In this document: positions 1 through 5,127 of the stretch, one piece after another
Layout: each line of letters opens with the position of its first letter
Numbering within the stretch: position 1 is the first letter of the stretch
Assembly (NCBI GenBank): GCA_947455385.1
Contig: CANGNR010000026.1
Location: 1-13,159, forward strand
From: Microbacteriaceae bacterium
Lineage (GTDB): Bacteria; Actinomycetota; Actinomycetes; Actinomycetales; Microbacteriaceae
Direction of reading: 5' to 3'
Length of the DNA stretch: 13,159 nucleotides
The notes under the pieces: generated by a model
Databases searched by the model: none
Told to the model about the DNA's origin: nothing
The model's input: only the letters and a program-made list of their open reading frames with translations
Program-made: the position numbers and the translations under genes

Positions 1-2
1 GT

Positions 3-65
3 GTTGGCACGTTCGCGATCTCGTTCATCCGCCGTCGTTTGGCTTCGCGCAAGCGCAACGACTAA
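3..65 (+). CDS. C-terminal end of an upstream protein (partial, possibly a membrane protein)
   Basis: The frame starting at base 3 is open to a TAA at 63-65 and reads VGTFAISFIRRRLASRKRND. This looks like the end of a hydrophobic helix followed by a basic cytoplasmic tail, a common ending for permeases and other integral membrane proteins. The gene would begin left of the window, so its family cannot be named. The stop lies 16 bases before the aldo/keto reductase ATG. An alternative I cannot exclude is a divergent gene starting with ATG at 28 on the minus strand (MNEIANVPT...). Only about 20 codons are visible, so confidence is low. Confidence 0.4.
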   Translation, partial: VGTFAISFIRRRLASRKRND

Positions 66-75
66 CTGCGAGAAT
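65..75 (+). promoter_or_regulatory. Putative extended -10 element of the aldo/keto reductase gene
   Basis: ACTGCGAGAAT ends at base 75 and contains an extended -10 pattern (TGC followed by GAGAAT). If the hexamer is 70-75, transcription would start at about base 82, which is the A of the reductase ATG. That would make the mRNA leaderless, as is common in actinobacteria. The same 11 bases recur at 5078-5088 in front of the RND pump gene. I see no convincing -35. Confidence 0.35.
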
Positions 76-81
76 GAGGGC

Positions 82-1008
82 ATGACTCTCATCTCGGTTC
101 CAAACACAGATCTTCAGGTTTCGCACGTGGGCTTTGGCGGCAACGTTTTTGGCTGGACGGCCGATGAACAGACCTCGCACCGATTGATCAGCGAGTTTCT
201 TGACCTTGGCGGCAACTTTGTTGACACCGCCGACGTCTATTCGTCCTGGAAGCCCGGCAACCAAGGCGGCGAGAGCGAGTCGATTATTGGCCGCTGGATT
301 GCCAAGACCAAGCGTCGCGACGAACTGGTGATTGCCACCAAGGTGGCCATGCTCGAGACCAGGCCGGGCCTATCGGCGGACAACATCGCTGCTGCCGTCG
401 ACGATTCGCTGCGACGCCTAAACACCGATCACATCGACATCTATTACGCGCATCAAGACGACAAGGATGTGCCGCTCGAAGAGAGCCTGCTGGCCTTCGA
501 CAAGTTGGTTCAGGCTGGCAAGGTTCGATACATCGCGGCTTCAAACTACGAGTATGAGAGGTTTGACGAGGCGAGGGCTATCTCAGCCGAGCTAGGTTTG
601 GCGCAGTATGTCGCGCTGCAGAACCAGTATTCCCTCGTCGCACGCGACGCCTATGAAGCCGATGCGGCGCGCACCGTCGTCGATTTCAACATCGGCGGAT
701 TTCCTTATTCGACGCTCGCCAGCGGCTTCTTGAGCGGCAAGTATCGCGCCGGCTCGAGCAGCGACTCTCAGCGGGCAGAGAGGGTCGAGACTTTCTATCT
801 AAACGAGAAGAACGAGGCAACCTTGAATAGGGTCGAGGCCGTGGCCAAGCACCTGTCGACGACTAACACCGCGGTGGCTCTTGCATGGCTTCGTGCTCAG
901 CCTGGTGTGACGTCTCCCCTAGCTTCTAGCCGAACCTCCGAGCAACTGCTTGACCTCATGGTCGAGGTAGAGCTCTCGGCCGAAGAACTGCAGTTTTTGG
1001 CCGGATAG
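82..1008 (+). CDS. Aldo/keto reductase family oxidoreductase
   Basis: This is a 308-residue, probably cytosolic, NADPH-dependent aldo/keto reductase of the (beta/alpha)8 barrel type, which reduces carbonyl groups to alcohols; the substrate cannot be told. The catalytic tetrad is visible: D48 and Y53 in VDTADVY, K87 in ATKV and H124 in YYAHQDD. Further family marks are the GFGGNVFGW start, the VRYIAASNY strand, the LQNQYSLV segment and the cofactor-binding end near TSPLASSRTSEQL. The length is normal for the family. ATG at 82 was chosen because the family starts just before SxLGFG-like sequence. The open frame back to GTG at 1 adds 27 residues (arginine- and serine-rich) with no family similarity and overlaps the likely upstream gene tail. 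A GAGGG sits too close to the ATG for a normal ribosome site, consistent with leaderless initiation. The gene converges on tRNA-Arg with only 6 bases between. Confidence 0.9.
   Translation: MTLISVPNTDLQVSHVGFGGNVFGWTADEQTSHRLISEFLDLGGNFVDTADVYSSWKPGNQGGESESIIGRWIAKTKRRDELVIATKVAMLETRPGLSADNIAAAVDDSLRRLNTDHIDIYYAHQDDKDVPLEESLLAFDKLVQAGKVRYIAASNYEYERFDEARAISAELGLAQYVALQNQYSLVARDAYEADAARTVVDFNIGGFPYSTLASGFLSGKYRAGSSSDSQRAERVETFYLNEKNEATLNRVEAVAKHLSTTNTAVALAWLRAQPGVTSPLASSRTSEQLLDLMVEVELSAEELQFLAG
977..1003. terminator. Possible hairpin at the 3' end of the aldo/keto reductase gene
   Basis: CGGCC at 977-981 pairs with GGCCG at 999-1003. Pairing continues inward through a G-T wobble and two A-T pairs, then past one bulged G through three more pairs to a TGCA loop. 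The structure lies inside the last codons of the reductase, two bases before its stop, and just beyond the 3' end of the convergent tRNA-Arg. Neither strand has a T-run after the stem, so it is not a canonical intrinsic terminator. It may still help end transcription in both directions. Confidence 0.25.
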
Positions 1009-1014
1009 TCGAGG

Positions 1015-1087
1015 CGCCCTCGGTAGGAATCGAACCTACGACCAAGAGATTAGAAGGCTCTTGCTCTATCCACTGAGCTACGAGGGC
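1015..1087 (-). tRNA. tRNA-Arg (anticodon TCT)
   Basis: The minus strand folds into a full cloverleaf: acceptor GCCCTCG with CGAGGGC, D stem GCTC/GAGC, and T arm GTAGG-TTCGATT-CCTAC. The anticodon loop CTTCTAA gives anticodon TCT, read on the plus strand as AGA at 1052-1054; it decodes AGA. The discriminator is G (1015) and the 3' CCA is not encoded (CCT follows). The last anticodon-stem pair (31-39) is a C-U mismatch, while an extra A26-U44 pair can form. The gene lies 40 bases downstream of potC in the same direction but appears to have its own promoter. Confidence 0.95.
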
Positions 1088-1102
1088 ACGTGCCGAGGCA
1101 CT

Positions 1103-1113
1103 CCTCAAGTTTA
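1103..1113 (-). promoter_or_regulatory. Putative -10 region for tRNA-Arg
   Basis: On the minus strand TAAACTTGAGG occupies 1113-1103. TAAACT (1113-1108) fits the TANNNT actinobacterial -10 pattern and would start transcription near 1101, about 14 bases before the tRNA 5' end. The identical 11-mer occurs upstream of gatC (12609-12599, same strand), which supports a promoter role for both. No clear -35 is visible. Confidence 0.4.
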
Positions 1114-1127
1114 AGGGTGGCTGCGAC

Positions 1128-1925
1128 TCAGCGACGCTGATCAGTAGAGGTTAGCCGCTGCGCAAAGTAGATGGGCAGCGCACTGAATACCACGAGGACA
1201 ACGGCAACCACGTTGACCACCGGCGCCTGGCCTGGCCTGAACATGTTGTTGAGAATCCAGATGGGCAGGGTGACGGTGTCGCCGCCGGCCGTGAACGTTG
1301 TGACGATGATTTCGTCGAAGCTCAAACCAAATGCGAGCAGACCACCGGCGAAGAGCGCCGAACGCAACTGCGGAAACGTGACGAGCCTAAAGGTGGTCCA
1401 CAGGCCGGCGCCGAGATCAGCCGATGCCTCTTCGAGGTTGCGGTTCATGCGAGAGAGACGCGCAAAGGCGTTGTTGTAAACCGTGACGATGCAGAAAGTC
1501 ACGTGGGCGATGACCACGGTAAACATCGTCAACTGCAGACCGAGCATCGTGCGAAACGCGTTGTTCAGCGCAATGCCGGTGACGATGCCGGGCAGGGCGA
1601 TTGGCAAAACAACCAACAGACTGACCGTCTGCCTACCAAAGAAGCGATAGCGAGACAGAGCCAGCGATAGAAGCGTGCCGAGCACCAGAGAAATGGCGGT
1701 GGATGCTGCCGCTACCTCAAAACTCGTTGTGATCGCACTCACCAGGCCATCGGCTTCTAAAGCCCGAGCCCACCAGTTGGTGGTCAAGCCAGGAAGCGGC
1801 CAAGTCATGTTCATCGAGCTATTGAAGCTGTTTATCAAGACGACCAGTAGCGGCAGATAGATCACGGCAAGAATCACCCCGGCCACCGAGCCGAGCGTCA
1901 CGCGCGCACCCCTGCTGAGCCTCAT
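1128..1925 (-). CDS. potC: ABC transporter permease, spermidine/putrescine type (PotC-like)
   Basis: This 265-residue integral membrane protein is the second permease of the operon's polyamine-type importer. The first membrane segment is at about residues 12-33, with further ones at about 70-90, 100-122, 133-155, 188-205 and 235-255. The EAA loop that docks onto the ATPase is clear: EEASADLG at 165-172 followed by WTTFRLVTFPQLRSAL. The length fits PotC. Its ATG (1925-1923) overlaps the potB stop in an ATGA arrangement, and no ribosome site precedes it, so translation is probably coupled to potB. It is the last gene of the operon, with TGA at 1130-1128. No T-rich terminator follows; tRNA-Arg comes next. 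The solute is inferred from family resemblance only, and related importers take up other small cations or compounds. Confidence 0.88.
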   Translation of the reverse strand: MRLSRGARVTLGSVAGVILAVIYLPLLVVLINSFNSSMNMTWPLPGLTTNWWARALEADGLVSAITTSFEVAAASTAISLVLGTLLSLALSRYRFFGRQTVSLLVVLPIALPGIVTGIALNNAFRTMLGLQLTMFTVVIAHVTFCIVTVYNNAFARLSRMNRNLEEASADLGAGLWTTFRLVTFPQLRSALFAGGLLAFGLSFDEIIVTTFTAGGDTVTLPIWILNNMFRPGQAPVVNVVAVVLVVFSALPIYFAQRLTSTDQRR

Positions 1926-2842
1926 AGGTTATCCAGAGCTCCGGTGCGGCGAACCGCAGCCAGATAACCAAACATGATGACGACAGGCACGAGCGCCACG
2001 GTGGCGGCCATCGGCAGGTTGTTAGCCGTGCCGATGTTCGTGTAGACCAGATTGCCGAGCATCTGGTTTGGGCCACCGACGATATTCACGGTGATGTAGT
2101 CACCCAGAGAGAGCGAGAAGCTAAAGATCGATCCGGCGATAACCGCGGGCACGAGCATGGGAAAAACAACGAGCCTAAGCGTCGCCCAAGTCTTTGCCCC
2201 GAGGTCGCTCGAGGCCTCTAGGAGGCTGTTTGGCACTCGCTCTAGCCCGGCATAAATAGGCAGAATCACGTATGGCAGCCACAAGTAGCCCAGGGTAATC
2301 ACCACGGCCGGAATGCCATAGCCGGGCGTCGAAAGCCCTAGGGGTTGAAGCAGCCACTGGGCGAGACCTGTGTTGCTAAGCACTGAGCGCCATGCATACG
2401 CCTTGACCAAATATGAAGCCCACAGCGGCATCAAGACCGCAATAACAAGGATGCGCTGCAGCCGAGGCGACGCGACCTTGGCCATAAAGAAGGCAATCGG
2501 CAGCGCGATCAAGACATCGACAACGGTGACCAGCAGCGCGACACCAAGGGTGCGCATGGTCACGTTGACATAGAGCGGGTCGGTGAACAGCGATGCGATG
2601 TTGTCGAGGTTGAACCCTGGCCGAATGTCACCGGTAAACGAATCAACAGAATAGAGGGCGGTGACAAACATCGCCAACAGCGCGGCGATGTAGACCAGGC
2701 CGAGCCAAAAGACCGGCGCGGCAAGCAACAGCGCCAAGCGCAATTTTGCCCTGGCGTACAAAAGGGTGGAGATTCGGCGAGCGCTTGAAACACGAACCAC
2801 AGGGTTTGCCTGCAACTCGCTCACGCTCGCCGAATCTCTCAA
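1922..2842 (-). CDS. potB: ABC transporter permease, spermidine/putrescine type (PotB-like)
   Basis: This 306-residue integral membrane permease is the partner of the downstream potC product. A 33-residue basic N-terminal stretch precedes the first membrane segment (about 36-62). Others lie near 99-121, 131-150, 179-203, 230-250 and 278-297. The EAA loop is EASSDLGAKTWATLRLVVFP from residue 209, and the SLGDYITVNIVGG segment is typical of the PotB/ModB-like fold. The start is TTG at 2842, with AGGA eight bases upstream. Alternative in-frame starts are GTG at 2824 and TTG at 2815, but neither has a ribosome site. The gene begins 13 bases after the potD stop. Its first codons carry one arm of a perfect 15-bp inverted repeat whose mRNA hairpin would start four bases downstream of the first base of the start codon, which may limit its translation relative to potD. 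Confidence 0.88.
   Translation of the reverse strand: MRDSASVSELQANPVVRVSSARRISTLLYARAKLRLALLLAAPVFWLGLVYIAALLAMFVTALYSVDSFTGDIRPGFNLDNIASLFTDPLYVNVTMRTLGVALLVTVVDVLIALPIAFFMAKVASPRLQRILVIAVLMPLWASYLVKAYAWRSVLSNTGLAQWLLQPLGLSTPGYGIPAVVITLGYLWLPYVILPIYAGLERVPNSLLEASSDLGAKTWATLRLVVFPMLVPAVIAGSIFSFSLSLGDYITVNIVGGPNQMLGNLVYTNIGTANNLPMAATVALVPVVIMFGYLAAVRRTGALDNL
2769..2838. repeat. Perfect 15-bp inverted repeat at the start of potB
   Basis: GAGATTCGGCGAGCG at 2769-2783 is the exact reverse complement of CGCTCGCCGAATCTC at 2824-2838, with 40 bases between. Both arms are inside the coding region of potB: one encodes residues 2-7 and the other about residues 20-25. In the potDB mRNA they would form a stable 15-bp stem directly after the TTG start. 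Ten of the 15 pairs are G-C. Roles as a translation brake, an mRNA stability barrier behind potD or a recombination remnant are all inference. Confidence 0.7.
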
Positions 2843-2855
2843 GGTTGGTTCCTAA

Positions 2856-4004
2856 CTAGCCCTTGATCTGCTGCCAGGCTTTGGTCCACGCCTGGTAGTC
2901 GGTGCACTTCACGTCGGTGCGGCCGTCTAGACATTTGGCGATTGGAGTGGTCCAGTACCAGATCTTGTCGGAGTAGGCTGCATCGCCAGCGTGGTAGCTG
3001 TCGCAGAAGGTCTTGTCAGAGGTGTACTGACAGGCGTCCTGGGTGACAGGAGCCTCACCGAAGTACTCAACCGCCATGGCATTTGCCTTGGGACTGTCGA
3101 TGTAGTTCAGCCACTGGTAGGCACAGTTCGGACTCTTGGCGCTCGAAGAGATCATCCACGAGTCAGACCAACCGGTTGCACCCTCGCTTGGCATGATCGC
3201 CTTGACCTTGGTTCCCTTGGCCATGGCGTTCACGATTACCTGCCAGGTCGTGCCCACCACGGTGTTTCCGGTCTCAAACGACTGACCCGTCTTGACGTAG
3301 TCGCTCCAGTATTCGCCGATGTTCTGGCGCTGCTGCTTGAGCAGGTCAACGGCGGCGGCTAGCTGCGTCTCATCCAGTGCGTATGGGTTGGTGATGCCCA
3401 AGGTGGTGTCGTGCTTCATCAGGTAGAGCGCGGCGTCTGCGAGGTAGATCGGCGAGTCATAAGCCGTGACCTTGCCCTTGTAGGCCGAGGCCTTATCAAA
3501 GACGACATCCCACGAGGTTGGAGCCGGCTTGACCACGTCGGTGTTGTACATCAGTAGATTGGCACCGTAGCCGTGAGGCACACCGTAGGTCTTGCCATCC
3601 GCGCTGTTCCAAGAGCGGTCTTTCAAGAACGAATAGACGTTGGCGTAGTTGGGCATTAGATCGGTGTTGAGTGGCTGAACGTTCTTACCCGCAATCAAAC
3701 GCAAGGTGAGGTCACCAGAGGCAGCTACCGCGTCGTAGTCTCCGGTCTTGAACAGTGTGAGTGCCTCATCCGAGGTGCCGTATGACTTGAAGGTCACCTT
3801 GCAACCGGTGGACGATTCAAACGGAGCTACCCAGTCTTTTTCGGCGTAGCCCGGCCAGCCGAGCAGAGAGACTGATTTTTCGTTGTCGCCAAGCTTGGAC
3901 ACCATGCCGTCTGCGTTGGATCCGCCCGAGCTAGCACAGCCCGAAAGCGACACCGCGGCGGCAATCGCCAAGGCAGACAACTTCATTGCTGTCATGCGCT
4001 TCAT
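2856..4004 (-). CDS. potD: ABC transporter substrate-binding lipoprotein, spermidine/putrescine type (PotD-like)
   Basis: This 382-residue extracellular solute receptor is anchored by lipid. The signal peptide MKRMTAMKLSALAIAAAVSL is followed by lipobox LSGC, with the lipidated cysteine at residue 23. The mature part has the periplasmic-binding-protein type 2 pattern: NEKSVSLLGWPGY, a central YGVPHGYGANLLMYNTDVV hinge region, and the VVGTTWQ and WLNYIDSPKAN segments common in PotD-like receptors. Besides C23 there are six cysteines (68, 294, 325, 334, 358, 367), four of them near the C terminus, which could form disulfides outside the cell. ATG at 4004 is preceded by AAGGAG five bases away, the best ribosome site in the operon. 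The gene follows potA by 12 bases and precedes potB by 13. Polyamine specificity is inferred from family and operon context; individual ligand residues were not verified. Confidence 0.87.
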   Translation of the reverse strand: MKRMTAMKLSALAIAAAVSLSGCASSGGSNADGMVSKLGDNEKSVSLLGWPGYAEKDWVAPFESSTGCKVTFKSYGTSDEALTLFKTGDYDAVAASGDLTLRLIAGKNVQPLNTDLMPNYANVYSFLKDRSWNSADGKTYGVPHGYGANLLMYNTDVVKPAPTSWDVVFDKASAYKGKVTAYDSPIYLADAALYLMKHDTTLGITNPYALDETQLAAAVDLLKQQRQNIGEYWSDYVKTGQSFETGNTVVGTTWQVIVNAMAKGTKVKAIMPSEGATGWSDSWMISSSAKSPNCAYQWLNYIDSPKANAMAVEYFGEAPVTQDACQYTSDKTFCDSYHAGDAAYSDKIWYWTTPIAKCLDGRTDVKCTDYQAWTKAWQQIKG

Positions 4005-4016
4005 TTCTTCTCCTTA

Positions 4017-5009
4017 TTAGGGTTCGAGCGAGACCAAATCGGTCGCACTCATCTGCAGGTGAACCGTCTGTTCACGTGCAAAGACTCGTTCTTCTGCGGT
4101 CGCTAACACCGTCAGTTGAACTCCGTTGTCGGTCTTGACCAACAATCGTTGCGCGGCACCCAGATATGAAACCTCCAGGATGACGGCCTGCGTACCTCCC
4201 GTTTCAACGACTCGAATCTTCTCTGGGCGAAGAGATGCTCGCTTCGATACTCCAAAGAGAAGTTGAGTTTGGTCTGGCTCGAGCAGGTTGGTGGTGCCAA
4301 CAAACTTGGCGACGAACTCAGATGCCGGGTTCTCATACAGCTCGCGAGGGGTGCCCAACTGCTCGATTCGCCCCGCATTGAAGACCGCGACCCGGTCACT
4401 GAGTGAAAGGGCCTCTTCTTGATCGTGGGTAACGAAGATAAAGGTGATGCCGAGTTCGCGCTGCAGCTCTTTGAGCTCGATCTGCATTTGTTCGCGAAGT
4501 TTTAGGTCGAGCGCACCGAGGGGCTCGTCGAGAAGAAGAACCTTGGGCTTGACCGCTATGGCTCGGGCCAATGCGACTCGTTGGCGCTGACCACCCGACA
4601 ACTCGGATGGCTTGCGCTCACCCAGCTGTGCCAGCCGAACCGTTTCGAGTGCCTCTAGGGCTAGCCGATTGCGGCCATCCTTGTTGATGCCTCGAACACG
4701 AAGGCCGTAGCCGACGTTCTCGAGAACGTTCATGTGCGGAAAAAGCGCGTAGTCCTGAAAGACGGTGTTCACATCGCGATCGAACGGGGCGCTCGCGGTG
4801 ACATCCTGGCCAAGAAGCGAGATGGTGCCGGCCGTCGGCTGCTCGAAACCGGCGATGAGTCGAAGGACGGTGGTCTTGCCAGAGCCCGAGGGGCCCAGCA
4901 TAGAGAAGAATTCTCCCGATGCGATGTCGAGGTCTAGGTTGTCAACGGCCGTCGTGGTGCCGAATGTCTTCTTGAGACCACGCAAAGAGATGGCGAAATT
5001 TTCGACCAA
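4017..5009 (-). CDS. potA: ABC transporter ATP-binding protein, spermidine/putrescine type (PotA-like)
   Basis: This 330-residue cytoplasmic ATPase powers the PotBC importer. Motifs in order: Walker A GPSGSGKT at 39-46, Q-loop Q85 in VFQDYALFPHM, signature LSGGQRQRVALARA from 137, Walker B VLLLDE at 157-162 with E162, D-loop GALD, and switch histidine H195 in FVTHDQEEA. A C-terminal TOBE-like region (about 240-330, LRPEKIRV...) is typical of the PotA/MalK branch. The start is TTG at 5009. An in-frame TGA immediately precedes it, the next methionine is residue 37 inside the core fold, and GAGG lies seven bases upstream. It is the first gene of the operon, divergent from the RND pump, and a TAGGAT (5044-5039) upstream could be its -10. 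The end is 12 bases before potD. Confidence 0.9.
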   Translation of the reverse strand: MVENFAISLRGLKKTFGTTTAVDNLDLDIASGEFFSMLGPSGSGKTTVLRLIAGFEQPTAGTISLLGQDVTASAPFDRDVNTVFQDYALFPHMNVLENVGYGLRVRGINKDGRNRLALEALETVRLAQLGERKPSELSGGQRQRVALARAIAVKPKVLLLDEPLGALDLKLREQMQIELKELQRELGITFIFVTHDQEEALSLSDRVAVFNAGRIEQLGTPRELYENPASEFVAKFVGTTNLLEPDQTQLLFGVSKRASLRPEKIRVVETGGTQAVILEVSYLGAAQRLLVKTDNGVQLTVLATAEERVFAREQTVHLQMSATDLVSLEP

Positions 5010-5127
5010 TCACAAACCTCACTGTTCGCTGTGTCTTCATCCTATGTCGATATTTGTGGTGTTTGGGCGCACGGAATACTGCGAGAATTGCCGAGGTTGC
5101 CCTCTGCATCCCGAGATTAGGATTCGT
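5010..5127. promoter_or_regulatory. Divergent promoter region between potA and the RND pump
   Basis: These 118 bases must carry both promoters. On the minus strand TAGGAT (5044-5039) fits a -10 and would start potA mRNA near 5032. On the plus strand ACTGCGAGAAT (5078-5088) resembles an extended -10 and would start pump mRNA near 5095. AGGA at 5119-5122 is a well-placed ribosome site for the ATG at 5128. I saw no clear operator palindrome and no convincing -35 for either direction. The assignments are pattern matches only. Confidence 0.35.

Noticed and set aside
1..81. In-frame extension of the aldo/keto reductase to GTG at base 1
   Set aside because: The added 27 residues are arginine- and serine-rich, unlike the family N terminus, and would overlap a probable upstream gene tail in another frame.
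1128..1140. Small hairpin TCAGC-GAC-GCTGA at the end of potC as a terminator
   Set aside because: The stem is only five pairs and no T-run follows on the minus strand.
4765..5127. In-frame extension of the RND pump upstream to ATG at 4765
   Set aside because: It runs antisense through the first part of potA and across the divergent promoter region. The family N terminus (MFRFAKVSLNNRS) begins at 5128 with a good ribosome site.
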